This document shows, in pieces, positions 27,097 through 35,693 of a DNA stretch of 64,000 nt (position 1 is the stretch's first letter; every line of letters starts with the position of its first letter). A model generated the notes under the pieces. That model saw only the letters and a program-made list of their open reading frames with translations. It was not told where the DNA came from and searched no databases. A program made the translations under genes and the position numbers. The DNA lies in NCBI RefSeq assembly GCF_030532715.1, contig NZ_JAUNKO010000006.1, forward strand, positions 209,383 through 273,382, written 5' to 3'. Source of the stretch: Corynebacterium sp. Lineage in GTDB: Bacteria; Actinomycetota; Actinomycetes; Mycobacteriales; Mycobacteriaceae.

Positions 27097-27822
27097 CACC
27101 GGAATCGCCACGGGAGTGTACCGTGGGCGCGGAATCAATGGCACTGGGTTGCGAAACACCCGAATATCCCAACCCCGGTCCATGGCGATGCGCCGCAATG
27201 CGCGATCCGGATTCACCGCCACCGGCGTGCCAACCGCTTCCAACATCGGCAGATCCGTTGCCGAATCCGAATAGGCGAAACTACGGTCCAAATCGTAGCC
27301 GTGCGCGCGTGCGAGCTGATGGATCGCTTCCGCCTTCGCTTCCCCCTTGCAATAGAACAAAACGTCGCCGGTGTAGCGGCCGTCTTGGACTTCCAACTCA
27401 CTTGCCGCCACGCGCGTGATGCCTAGTTCATGGGCGATGGGTGCCACGAGGTCGTAGCCGGATGCGGAGACAATGACCACGTCATGGTTGAGAGCCTTAT
27501 GGTGTTCGATGAGTTCGACAGCCTCAGCGTAGATCGCGGGCGAGACCACCCGATGAATCGTTTCCTCGGCGATGCGGCGTACGGTTTGCGCTTCCCATCC
27601 TTGGACCATGGTGAGCAATTGGTCCCGGGTGGAGTCCATCTGTTCACTAGATTGGCCGGCGATTCGGTACAAGGTTTGGGCTACCGCGAGCTGCAACGCG
27701 GTGACCGGGGTAATCATCCCGTTGTGCAGGAACTCCCTGCCAAAAGCGAGTGCTGAGGAGCGCGCGATGATGGTCTTATCGAGGTCGAAAAACGCCGCGG
27801 GTCGGGGTTCGCGGGAAGTCAT
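27046..27822 (-). CDS. HAD-IB family phosphatase, SerB-like, with C-terminal membrane helix
   Basis: 258-aa HAD hydrolase. Motif I is FFDLDKT (Asp13 nucleophile, Asp15), motif II is VIVSAS, and motif III/IV is KGEAKAEAI with AYSDSATDLPML. This subgroup resembles phosphoserine phosphatase, but in actinobacteria many members have other substrates, so none is assigned. A hydrophobic helix ends the protein (IPVLVLAVVGLAAFAW) with RRR, which suggests tail anchoring. TAGACT lies 7 bp before the ATG, so the mRNA is likely leaderless. It corresponds to Rv3661. Confidence 0.9.
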   Translation of the reverse strand: MTSREPRPAAFFDLDKTIIARSSALAFGREFLHNGMITPVTALQLAVAQTLYRIAGQSSEQMDSTRDQLLTMVQGWEAQTVRRIAEETIHRVVSPAIYAEAVELIEHHKALNHDVVIVSASGYDLVAPIAHELGITRVAASELEVQDGRYTGDVLFYCKGEAKAEAIHQLARAHGYDLDRSFAYSDSATDLPMLEAVGTPVAVNPDRALRRIAMDRGWDIRVFRNPVPLIPRPRYTPVAIPVLVLAVVGLAAFAWRRR

Positions 27823-27888
27823 GGGGGCAAGTCTATCCGACGAAAAATGCAGGTAAGAACTATTGCAGCCCGTACGGGTGGGGGTGGG

Positions 27889-27917
27889 TTGTCAAAGCAG
27901 CAATCTTCTGTCATACT
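27889..27917 (+). promoter_or_regulatory. Promoter of 6C RNA
   Basis: TTGTCA (27889-27894) and CATACT (27912-27917) are separated by 17 bp, close to the sigma-A consensus, and point to a start near 27924. Confidence 0.8.
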
Positions 27918-27923
27918 TGGTGG

Positions 27924-28024
27924 TGCAAGGCCCCGACATACTGTGTGGCCTGCCCCGGTCCATCCCCCCCGAGGCCGGGTTATGAAGGCCCGCGCTCACC
28001 CCCCCGAGGCGCGGGCCTTCCCTT
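27924..28024 (+). ncRNA. 6C small RNA
   Basis: Small regulatory RNA of the actinobacterial 6C family, defined by two stem-loops whose loops carry runs of six or more C. Hairpin 1 pairs 27954-27960 with 27973-27979 and has seven C in its loop. Hairpin 2 pairs 27984-27995 with 28009-28020 (12 bp, perfect), has a C-run in its 13-nt loop, and is followed by CCTTAT, so it may also be the terminator. The position between the SerB-like gene and ssd is that of B11/6C in M. tuberculosis. The C-rich loops are thought to pair with G-rich ribosome binding sites. Confidence 0.9.
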
Positions 28025-28150
28025 ATGCCCACGCTTCGACGTCCACATTCTTGCGCGTGGCCACCCCTGAGGTGCGGCTGGCTATCTCCCAATCACACCT
28101 CATCATCCCGTTGCACCAAGTTGACTGCGAAAGCAAGTGCGGCGCCGAAG

Positions 28151-28211
28151 TTATCCACAGGCATCGCCCAAAATGTGGCATTTTTCATAGTGCTGTTGGT
28201 AGTTATCCACA
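28151..28211 (+). promoter_or_regulatory. Two perfect DnaA boxes
   Basis: TTATCCACA occurs at 28151-28159 and again at 28203-28211, in the same orientation and 52 bp apart (about five helical turns, so on the same face). Both match the consensus TTATNCACA. They lie between the 6C RNA and ssd. The rest of 28030-28265 shows no gene. Confidence 0.7.
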
Positions 28212-28265
28212 CCCCGGTGCGCCGCAATCTTGCTGCGGCTGCCGTGGGGCGGTGAAGCTGTGGGC

Positions 28266-29294
28266 ATGACTCAGCAACCCATCTTGGTGGCGGTAGCTCA
28301 CCCGGTAGTGCATCCGGAGGCTATGCACGTGGCGGCAGCTACGGGGCGGCCGATTATTGACACCAATGATCCCCGCGACATTGCGCGTCATATCGAGCGG
28401 TGCGCTGCGGTGCTTGTGTGTGCGACGGTGTCTCAATCGTTGCCGCCGACCATGCGGGGGAGAGTATTTCTGGTGTGCCCTGACCCTGGCCCGCCGGACT
28501 GGAAAGCCGCGGTGCAGTGCCACGCTGAGCAGGCTTTTGTGCTGCCGGCGCAAGCCCCAGAACTTTTGCAAGCGTTGGGACGGGACGATCCGGCGGTGGT
28601 CCAGGGCACGGCCGTGGGGGTGTTTCCTGCGGTGGGTGGTGCTGGTGCCAGCGTGCTGGCCGCCGCTATTGCGCGCGTGGCGGCTTCCTATGTGAGCACC
28701 GCCGTTATTGATGCTGACCCGTATTCGGGTGGGCTGGATCTCGTCTTTGGCTTGGAGGAATCTCCCGGCGTGCGATGGGGTGACATGAATCTTGCGGATG
28801 GTGATCTCGCCGGAAACATATTCGCGGCGCTGCCTGCCACCAGCGACGGTATCCGGGTGTTATCTGCGGCGAGGACGAATGTCGCCGCGGTCGAATCGGA
28901 TATTACGCCGCACTTGGGCACTGCGTTGACCAGTATTCGCAATGTGGCGGAGTTGACCATTGTGGATTGCACTCCGGCGACCGTTGCGGAGCTTGCCCCG
29001 GTATTGGATTTGGTGGTGATGGTGGTGCCCGCGCAGGTCCGGCCCGCGGCGGCCGCCACTGCGTGCGCTGCGCGGTTGAAGGCGCAGCACACCGAGCTGG
29101 CCACGATTGTGCGCCATATTCAATGGTCCGGCCTGGAAGCTGATGATATTGAGCGGTTAACCGGCGTGCCGATCCTCGCTGAGCTGGCGACTATTGCGCG
29201 GCTGCCGAAAGCCCTAGACATGCAGGGGCTACCTGCTCGACTGCCCAGGCCGCTACAACGAGCCGCGACGGCGGTGTTGGAGGAGTTGCGATGA
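28266..29294 (+). CDS. ssd: Septum-site/Tad-type ATPase, Ssd/CpaE-like
   Basis: 342-aa MinD/ParA-superfamily protein that heads the Tad-type operon; its relatives (TadZ/CpaE, and Ssd = Rv3660c) localise pilus machinery or affect septum placement. The N-terminal ~110 residues form an atypical receiver-like domain. The ATPase core starts at GVFPAVGGAGASVLAAAIARV, a deviant Walker A, followed by AVIDADPYSGGLDLVFGLEE (Walker A' partner and switch region). The ATG at 28266 is taken over an upstream in-frame start. It overlaps tadA by 4 bp. Confidence 0.85.
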   Translation: MTQQPILVAVAHPVVHPEAMHVAAATGRPIIDTNDPRDIARHIERCAAVLVCATVSQSLPPTMRGRVFLVCPDPGPPDWKAAVQCHAEQAFVLPAQAPELLQALGRDDPAVVQGTAVGVFPAVGGAGASVLAAAIARVAASYVSTAVIDADPYSGGLDLVFGLEESPGVRWGDMNLADGDLAGNIFAALPATSDGIRVLSAARTNVAAVESDITPHLGTALTSIRNVAELTIVDCTPATVAELAPVLDLVVMVVPAQVRPAAAATACAARLKAQHTELATIVRHIQWSGLEADDIERLTGVPILAELATIARLPKALDMQGLPARLPRPLQRAATAVLEELR

Positions 29295-30424
29295 ATCCCG
29301 CCGAGCTTGCGGAACGCGTGCAACGTAAACTCGCTGAAACGACCCGGCCGGACAACCCTGCGGATATTGCCCGCCTCATTCGGGACGAAGCTGGCATGAT
29401 TTCGGATGCGGACGTGCTGGGGGTTTTGCGACGCATCCGGGATGATTCCAGCGGCGCTGGAAAATTGGAGCAAGTCTTGGCCACCCCAGGGGTGACGGAC
29501 GTACTTGTGAACGGTGCACGCGAGGTGTGGTTCGATCGTGGCGACGGCCTGGAGCGCGCCAATGTGCGTTTTGAACACGACGCCGAGGTGCGTCAGCTTG
29601 CCACCCGCTTGGCGGTGGCGTGTGGACGCCGCCTTGATGACGCGCAACCTTTTGCGGATGGTCGGTTGCACCGCAGCGACGCTAGCAGCATTCGGGTGCA
29701 CGCCTTATTGAGCCCACCGGCAGATCATGGGACTTGCATTTCACTCCGCGTGCTTCGGCAGGCTGTGACCACACTCGATGGGTTGGTGGAGCGGGGCACC
29801 ATGAGCCAAGAGATTGCCCACACATTGACCAAGATTGTGCGGGCGAAGCGTTCGTTTCTTGTGGTGGGCGGCACCGGCTCTGGGAAGACCACTCTGCTCG
29901 GGGCGCTGCTTGCGGAGGTACCACACAACGAGCGCATCATTTGCATCGAGGACACCGCAGAGTTGCACCCGCCGCACCCGCATGTGGTGAACCTGATTTC
30001 CCGCGCCCGCAATGTTGAGGGCCACGGCGAGATTACTATGACGGATTTGCTGCGGCAGGCGTTGCGGATGCGACCCGACCGGATTGTGGTGGGTGAGATT
30101 CGTGGGGCGGAAGTGGTGGATTTGTTGGCGGCGTTAAATACCGGGCATGACGGCGGCGCGGGCACCATTCACGCGAATAGTTTGCGGGAGATTCCAGCGC
30201 GTATGGAAGCGCTCGCAGCACTTGGCGGAATGGACCGTACCGCATTGCATTCGCAACTCAGCGCCGCTGTCGACGTCGTGATGTCCATGCGCCGTACAGA
30301 CACCGGCCGGCAGCTCCATCAGATTGGCGTGGTCAACGGAAATCCGGTGCAGGTGTACACGATATGGGATGCCGACTGTGGGCCAAAGTCCGGATTTGCG
30401 CAGTATATGGAGTCCTTGCCATGA
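29291..30424 (+). CDS. tadA: Tad/CpaF-type secretion ATPase
   Basis: 377-aa hexameric ATPase that powers assembly of a Flp-type pilus. Its domains are an N-terminal helical part, TPGVTDVLVNG, and the P-loop GGTGSGKTT (193-201). The catalytic-Glu region IICIEDTAEL, the His box and the MRPDRIVVGEIRGAEVVDLL Walker B segment follow. ATGA overlaps join it to ssd and tadB. It corresponds to Rv3659c. Confidence 0.95.
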   Translation: MNPAELAERVQRKLAETTRPDNPADIARLIRDEAGMISDADVLGVLRRIRDDSSGAGKLEQVLATPGVTDVLVNGAREVWFDRGDGLERANVRFEHDAEVRQLATRLAVACGRRLDDAQPFADGRLHRSDASSIRVHALLSPPADHGTCISLRVLRQAVTTLDGLVERGTMSQEIAHTLTKIVRAKRSFLVVGGTGSGKTTLLGALLAEVPHNERIICIEDTAELHPPHPHVVNLISRARNVEGHGEITMTDLLRQALRMRPDRIVVGEIRGAEVVDLLAALNTGHDGGAGTIHANSLREIPARMEALAALGGMDRTALHSQLSAAVDVVMSMRRTDTGRQLHQIGVVNGNPVQVYTIWDADCGPKSGFAQYMESLP

Positions 30425-31203
30425 CTGTGTTGATGTGGGTGAGCGCTACGGCCTTGCTGTTAGTGAGCCCGCCGTGCCCCCGCGTGCGATTGTGCCCGGC
30501 CAAAAGCATGCCGCGGCGTTGGTTCCTGCTCGCATTGGGGGCGGCGGTTATCCCTCTGGTGTGGTTGGCGCCGGCGGCGGTGATTGCCGGGGGATCGATA
30601 ATAGGGACGATCTGTTGGGCGGTATCGAAACGACGCAAGCGGGTTCAAGCGGCCGTCATGGCAGAGGTAACCAGCACCTATATTGGCTTCTTGCTGGGGG
30701 ATGTGCGGGCCGGTTCGCCGGTGCCGCAGGCGCTGAGCGCCGCCGCGGACACCCTAGTGCATCACGAATCGGCCCCGGCGCGCCTCAAGGAAGTCGCCGT
30801 GGTAGCAGCCCGGCGGGCCCGCAACGGCGCCCAAGCCGCAGACGTGTTGATCGAGGCGAAAGACACCTGTCCCGACTTGGGCACCGTGGGTTTGGTGCTG
30901 CGGGTGGCGGAACATCACGGCATCCCGTTGGTGGAGCTGCTGGAACAAACCCAGCGGCGCATCGATGCGCGATTGCGTCACCGCACCGCAACGACCGCGG
31001 CGTTGCAGGGCCCGCAGGCCACGGCGCTTATCCTGGCGATTTTGCCCGGTTTCGGGTTGGTGCTGGGCAGTGCGATGGGGGCGAATCCCGTGGGCTTTTT
31101 GCTCCACACCGGTCTTGGCGGAGTGTTGCTGGTGGTGGGGGTGGGGCTCGCCTGCGCGGGATTCGTGTGGTCACAGGCGATCATTGAGGCGGCCGCGTCG
31201 TGA
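30421..31203 (+). CDS. Tad pilus inner-membrane platform protein, TadB-like
   Basis: 260-aa membrane protein of the type II secretion F family. Two N-terminal helices, a cytoplasmic T2SSF domain (TYIGFLLGDVRAGSPVPQAL; LGTVGLVLRVAEHHGIPLVELL) and two C-terminal helices are visible. The ATG at 30421 overlaps tadA (ATGA), and a GTGA overlap joins the next gene. It corresponds to Rv3658c. Confidence 0.9.
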   Translation: MTVLMWVSATALLLVSPPCPRVRLCPAKSMPRRWFLLALGAAVIPLVWLAPAAVIAGGSIIGTICWAVSKRRKRVQAAVMAEVTSTYIGFLLGDVRAGSPVPQALSAAADTLVHHESAPARLKEVAVVAARRARNGAQAADVLIEAKDTCPDLGTVGLVLRVAEHHGIPLVELLEQTQRRIDARLRHRTATTAALQGPQATALILAILPGFGLVLGSAMGANPVGFLLHTGLGGVLLVVGVGLACAGFVWSQAIIEAAAS

Positions 31204-31745
31204 ACGCGCTTGCAATCGCCTTGTGCGCGGCGTCGATACTCGTGGCTTCGCCGAAACCCACAGCTCGCATTGAGCAACAGAAGACTGTGCAGCGGCACCG
31301 CAGCCCGCCGGGGGCAATCACCTTGGATACTGCGGCGGACGTGGACTTGTTTGCCGCCTGCATCCGGGCCGGACTGAGCTCTGCGCACGCTGCGGCTGCG
31401 GTCGCCCAAGTCGCTGACGACGAAACGTGGCATAGCATCGCAGCCTTGCTTGCTATCGGTGTGCCAGCCGAGCGGGCGTGGGCGCCAGCGAGCGGTGTCG
31501 CGGGGCTCGAGGAGTTGGCGTATCTGGCGCGAATCTCGGAACGTTCGGGTGCGGCCATGACTACCGGGTGCACCAGGGCGGCGGAGTCCATTCGTTCCCA
31601 AGTAGCGGATGCGGCGACAGCCACGGCTGAGCGCGCCGGGGTACTCATTGCCTTGCCGCTGACCGTATGTTTCCTGCCGGCGTTTTTCACCCTCGGGCTT
31701 GCCCCGACGGTGATCAGCCTTGCAATGTCCATCATCCCGAAATGA
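31200..31745 (+). CDS. Tad pilus inner-membrane protein, TadC-like
   Basis: 181-aa partner of the TadB-like protein with a compact T2SSF domain (DVDLFAACIRAGLSSAHAAAAV; RISERSGAAMTTGCTRAAESI) and one strong C-terminal hairpin of hydrophobic helices. It is shorter than typical TadC, as in other actinobacterial clusters. GTG start in a 4-bp overlap. It corresponds to Rv3657c. Confidence 0.88.
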   Translation: MNALAIALCAASILVASPKPTARIEQQKTVQRHRSPPGAITLDTAADVDLFAACIRAGLSSAHAAAAVAQVADDETWHSIAALLAIGVPAERAWAPASGVAGLEELAYLARISERSGAAMTTGCTRAAESIRSQVADAATATAERAGVLIALPLTVCFLPAFFTLGLAPTVISLAMSIIPK

Positions 31746-31821
31746 GCCGAATTAACGGAACGATTCGAACGATTCGGACCGTACCAAAACTCACCAAAAC
31801 GAACCGAACGGAGAAACTCAG

Positions 31822-32007
31822 ATGAACATCACCGAACGCATCAACACCGTCACCGACAGCGACGATGGGATGACCACGATTGAGTACGCCATGGGGTCGC
31901 TTGCCGCCGCGGCGATGGCAGCCGTGCTCTATGCGGTAGTGAAGGGCGACACGGTGGTCAGTGCCATCGAAGACATCATTGCCAACGCGTTGAGCAGCAC
32001 GCCATGA
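31822..32007 (+). CDS. Flp-pilin-like small protein (DUF4244)
   Basis: 61-aa candidate pilin subunit. A short charged leader (about 16 residues with D-S-D-D-G) is followed by MTTIEYAMGSLAAAAMAAVL, the Gly-x4-Glu-like prepilin pattern with its hydrophobic helix, then a short polar tail. GGAG lies before the ATG. The 76-bp gap upstream is the only sizeable gap in the operon and contains a short direct repeat (GAACGATTCG twice), a possible site for separate control or processing. It corresponds to Rv3656c. Confidence 0.87.
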   Translation: MNITERINTVTDSDDGMTTIEYAMGSLAAAAMAAVLYAVVKGDTVVSAIEDIIANALSSTP

Positions 32008-32318
32008 TTGGCGACGACACCGGTTCCACCACCATTGAGGCGGCGGTGGGCCTTGGCGTACTGGTCACGGTGTGTGGGCTGGGGGTGGCCGGGTTGGCCA
32101 CGCTTGCGGCATACATTTCCGCCGTGGATATTGCTGGTGCAGCGGCGCGGGCGCAGGCGATTGGGGTGGAGTACCAGCCGCCGCGCGGCCAAGTGAGCAT
32201 TCGTGACGACGGGACCTACGCCACCGCCGTGGCGGAAGTGGAGGGCCCGCTGCGCACTATGCAGGCAGAAGTGGTGTTTCCCGTGGAATACCGCGGCGGC
32301 GGCAACTCGACGCCATGA
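32004..32318 (+). CDS. TadE-like pseudopilin
   Basis: 104-aa protein that begins DDTGSTTIEAAVGLGVLVTV, the TadE/pseudopilin signature with Glu five residues into the helix. The rest is a small extracytoplasmic domain. ATGA overlaps link it to both neighbours. It corresponds to Rv3655c. Confidence 0.85.
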   Translation: MIGDDTGSTTIEAAVGLGVLVTVCGLGVAGLATLAAYISAVDIAGAAARAQAIGVEYQPPRGQVSIRDDGTYATAVAEVEGPLRTMQAEVVFPVEYRGGGNSTP

Positions 32319-32644
32319 AGCGCGCACCCGAGTTTGGTAACGAGCGTGGCAGTGCCAGTGTGGCCACGGCGGGTTTAGTGGCCGCACTGCTCGCGTTGCT
32401 GCTGCTTGTGGTGCATGTGGCCACTGGGGTGGTGCATACGCATGAAGCTCGCAATGCGGCGGATACCGCCGCGATCGCGGGGGCGTGGGCGGTGGCTACG
32501 GCGCGGGCTGCGTGCCCGGCGGCGGCAGACGCGGCGTCGAGAAATGGGGGTGCAGTTCGGGAATGCCGCGTGGAGGGTGCCGACGTCGTGGTGGAGGTAA
32601 CGGTCGGTACTTCGCATGCGCGTTCGCGCGCCGGGCCGCTTTAG
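32315..32644 (+). CDS. TadE/TadG-like protein (Rv3654c family)
   Basis: 109-aa last member of the operon. GNERGSASVATAGLVAALLA resembles a pseudopilin/TadG leader, followed by HEARNAADTAAIAGAWAVA, typical of the Rv3654c family. Two cysteines (CPAAADAASRNGGAVREC) may form a disulfide. The 3' end overlaps the convergent helicase gene by 4 bp. Confidence 0.85.
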   Translation: MKRAPEFGNERGSASVATAGLVAALLALLLLVVHVATGVVHTHEARNAADTAAIAGAWAVATARAACPAAADAASRNGGAVRECRVEGADVVVEVTVGTSHARSRAGPL

Positions 32645-34935
32645 TGCGCGCTAGTTTGCAGCATCAGGGTGAGCGCGTTCAGCAGCGACAGGGCGTGTGT
32701 TTTGCTGAGCGGGGAGTTGCCGTTGCCGCACTTCGGTGATTGCACGCACATAGGGCAGCCCGATTCGCACGGGCACGTGCGCACAATTTCGTGGGTGGCT
32801 TCGAGCCATTCCTGGAAGCGGCGGAATCCGCATTCGGCGAAGCCGGCACCTCCCGGCTGGCCGTCGTAGACGAAGACCGTAGGCAGGCCGGTGTCTGGAT
32901 GGCGGGCGGTGGACACCCCGCCGATATCCCACCGGTCACAGGTGGCAATCAGCGGCAGCATGCCAATGGCCGCGTGTTCCGCCGCGTGCAGGGCACCCGG
33001 AACTTCGCTCGGCGGAATACCCATGGCGTCGAGGGCGGCCGGGTCGATGGTGTATGCGACCGCCCGGGTGGGCAGTGTTGCGGCGGGCATGTCGAGGGGC
33101 ACGAGGTCAAGCTGCGTGCCGTCGTGAAGCTTGGACACGTAGCCCATGACCTGTTCCGTGACCTCCACCATCACGTCCGCCACCCAAAACCCGGTGCCGC
33201 GCTGGGTGGCCCGTAGGGTTTCGGTGATGCGGATGTCCGTGGTGGTGCGGGCGAACGTCACGTAGCCGGGATCTTCTGGGTGCACCAGCGCGACGCGGTC
33301 GGCGAGGTTGAGTTCGTCCACAAGATACGTCTCGCCTTGATGTAGGTACACGGCGCCAGGGTGTAGCTGGGATTGGGTGCGAGCGGAATCCACGGTGCCT
33401 ACGATGCGGCCGTCGGTAGCGTCCACAATGAGCACTTCACCGCCCGCACCGCCACGGAGATCTACTGGGATGCGTTCGCCGACGGGGTACCAGGCCCGTG
33501 CTCGTCGCCTCAGATAGCCGTCCGCCTCCAATTGGGCGACTACCGCGCTAGCCTGCAGCGTATCGACGTCCGCGTCCGTCAGCGGCAGCTCATACGCCGC
33601 GGCGAGCACGTGGCCGCGCAGCACGTACGGGTTGGTGGGATCGAACACGGTTTGCTCGATGGGGCGATCCAACAGGGCTTCGGGGTGGTGGATGAGGTAG
33701 TTATCCATCGGTTCGTCGCGGGCCACCAACACCACGAGGCACCCTTGGCCGCGGCGGCCGGCGCGGCCCGCTTGCTGCCAGAAACTCGCCACGGTGCCCG
33801 GAAACCCGGCGGTGATGACTGCGTCGAGGCCCCCGACATCAATACCCAATTCAAGGGCGTTGGTGGCGGCGACGCCGAGCAAGCGGCCGTCGTCAAGCAT
33901 CGCCTCGAGCGTGCGGCGATCCTCGGCCAAGTAGCCCGCGCGGTAGGCAGCCACTCGGCGCCCAAAATCAGCGTGGCCCATCAGCGTCAACTGCTCCGCG
34001 CACCGCAATGCCGTGGTCTCTGCCTGCCTGCGGGAACGCACAAACGTCAAGGTTCGCGCCCCTTCCGCAATCATTGTGGCCATCAGGTTCGCGGCTTCGC
34101 CGCCAGCGCCCCGCCGCACCGGCGCCCCATGCTCACCCTCCGCGCCCGCAACCAGCCCCGGCTCCCATAACGCCACCGTGCGGGGGCCTGCCGGGGATCC
34201 ATCCGCAACAATCGCCGTCACCGGCACCCCCGCCAATGTCGAAGCGTGGCGAGCGGGGTCGTTTGTCGTGGCGGAAGCGAATACAAACGTTGGTTCCGCG
34301 CCGTACCGAGCCGCCAGCCGCCGCAGGCGCCGCAATACGAGCGACACGTGCGCCCCGAATACCCCGCGGTAGGCGTGGCATTCGTCCACAATGACGAACC
34401 GCAGATTGCGCAACAACCGGCCCCAGCGCTCATGGTTGCCCAGGATCGAGGCGTGCAACATGTCCGGGTTGGTCACCACCCACCGGGAGGTATCCCGAAT
34501 ATGTGCGCGGGCATCTGTGGGGGTGTCGCCGTCGTAGGGCGCGGGGTGGATATCCAGGCCTTTGACCAGCTCCGATATGGACATCGACTGGTCCGAACCC
34601 AACGCCTTCGTGGGGGTAATGTAAAGCGCGCACGCGTTCGGCTGCTGCATGAGGGTGGCGGCTACTGGCAGCTGGTAGCCCAGCGATTTACCAGAGCTCG
34701 TACCCGTCGCTACCACCACGTGGCGGCCGTTGAACGCGGCTTCGGCGGTGGCGGCTTGATGGGAGAACAATGTAGCGATGTCACGCTCCGCTAGCCGATC
34801 CCGCAATACCTGCGGCACCCACTGCGGCCACGGTGCGTGCGTGGCGCTGCGGCCCGGCAGGGTGGTGCAGTGTGTGCACGTGGAATCCGGGAATGTTTGC
34901 GTGAGCGTAGCTACGAGTTCTTCGCCTATATACAT
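32641..34935 (-). CDS. DEAD/DEAH-box helicase with C-terminal DUF1998 (Rv3649-like)
   Basis: 764-aa superfamily 2 helicase of the MrfA/Hrq1-like group, likely in DNA repair. Motifs in order: Q-like FSHQ, Walker A ATGTSSGKS, DEAH-variant DECH (VIVDECHAYRG), SAT (FASATTND) and QAGRAGRRGQG (motif VI). The C-terminal DUF1998-type region has a Cys cluster, CPCESGCPMCVQSPKCG, the metal site of this group. The ATG at 34935 has AGAAGG ahead. It is convergent with the Tad operon and divergent from cspA. Confidence 0.93.
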   Translation of the reverse strand: MYIGEELVATLTQTFPDSTCTHCTTLPGRSATHAPWPQWVPQVLRDRLAERDIATLFSHQAATAEAAFNGRHVVVATGTSSGKSLGYQLPVAATLMQQPNACALYITPTKALGSDQSMSISELVKGLDIHPAPYDGDTPTDARAHIRDTSRWVVTNPDMLHASILGNHERWGRLLRNLRFVIVDECHAYRGVFGAHVSLVLRRLRRLAARYGAEPTFVFASATTNDPARHASTLAGVPVTAIVADGSPAGPRTVALWEPGLVAGAEGEHGAPVRRGAGGEAANLMATMIAEGARTLTFVRSRRQAETTALRCAEQLTLMGHADFGRRVAAYRAGYLAEDRRTLEAMLDDGRLLGVAATNALELGIDVGGLDAVITAGFPGTVASFWQQAGRAGRRGQGCLVVLVARDEPMDNYLIHHPEALLDRPIEQTVFDPTNPYVLRGHVLAAAYELPLTDADVDTLQASAVVAQLEADGYLRRRARAWYPVGERIPVDLRGGAGGEVLIVDATDGRIVGTVDSARTQSQLHPGAVYLHQGETYLVDELNLADRVALVHPEDPGYVTFARTTTDIRITETLRATQRGTGFWVADVMVEVTEQVMGYVSKLHDGTQLDLVPLDMPAATLPTRAVAYTIDPAALDAMGIPPSEVPGALHAAEHAAIGMLPLIATCDRWDIGGVSTARHPDTGLPTVFVYDGQPGGAGFAECGFRRFQEWLEATHEIVRTCPCESGCPMCVQSPKCGNGNSPLSKTHALSLLNALTLMLQTSAH

Positions 34936-35206
34936 GCATTTTACCTTCTAGCCCCACTAAAAATAGGGTAGTTACCTGGGAGTTTGCACATAACACTATC
35001 GCGAGGAGGGCAAACGTGACACACTGGGATGCGGTCGCAGTTTCTGTGCGCAGTGTTTCAATAGCGCTCGCAGGAGATAGTGTTTGCGAGCGCCCTCGTT
35101 TCATTACCGTTCGGAAAGTGAAGCAGGGGAGCTTCGGGACCGGCCCGGCGTTTGCCAACAAGTGGAGGCGCCGCATCCGAATGATCAAGAAAAAGGTAAG
35201 AAAAAT
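34936..35206 (+). promoter_or_regulatory. cspA upstream region with long structured leader
   Basis: A 271-bp gap between the divergent helicase gene and cspA. A perfect 9-bp stem (35064-35072 with 35085-35093, 12-nt loop) lies about 115 nt before the cspA ATG. A possible -10 (CACTAT) lies near 34995. If transcription starts there the leader is about 200 nt, similar to cold-shock leaders elsewhere. No protein-like frame is convincing here. Confidence 0.45.
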
Positions 35207-35410
35207 ATGGCACAGGGAACTGTGAAGTGGTTTAACACTGAAAAGGGCTTCGGCTTCATCGCACCGGCTGACGGCTCTGCAGACGTGTTCGTTCACTATT
35301 CCGAGATTCAAAGCACTGGTTTCCGCACGCTGGAAGAAAACCAGCAGGTGGAATTTGAAATTGGCGATGGCGCCAAGGGCCCCCAGGCTCAGAACGTGCG
35401 GGTAATCTAA
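35207..35410 (+). CDS. cspA: Cold shock protein CspA
   Basis: 67-aa single cold-shock domain that binds single-stranded nucleic acid. RNP1 is GFGFI and RNP2 is VFVHY. The ATG at 35207 gives the canonical [10 protein letters not shown] start; AAGGTAAG lies upstream. It is transcribed alone, with a terminator 20 bp after the stop. It corresponds to Rv3648c. Confidence 0.96.
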   Translation: MAQGTVKWFNTEKGFGFIAPADGSADVFVHYSEIQSTGFRTLEENQQVEFEIGDGAKGPQAQNVRVI

Positions 35411-35430
35411 CTCAGCTTCGTTTCCAATGG

Positions 35431-35472
35431 AAAGCACCCAAGCTTCGCACTCGGCGAACATGGGTGCTTTTT
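35431..35472 (+). terminator. Terminator of cspA
   Basis: A 10-bp stem pairs 35431-35440 with 35461-35470. Inside it a second stem TTCGC/GCGAA extends the hairpin, and TT follows the T-rich end of the right arm. Confidence 0.8.
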
Positions 35473-35693
35473 CGTGGCCTTTCCGGCCTCACCACTCGGC
35501 GTTTACACGGCTCTCCCTGTGGCGGTGGGTGGCGTTGATCTACCCCAAACGTGGCTAGCTTCTGAGCCTGCGGGGCTGAAAAACCGCAGCCAGCCCAAGC
35601 CTGCAAAACGTGCTGTACGCAAGGCATTCACTGGGGTGGTGTTGCATATAGGCTGGGGCACACGTGCTACCGAAAGTGACCAAGGAGTGGGCA

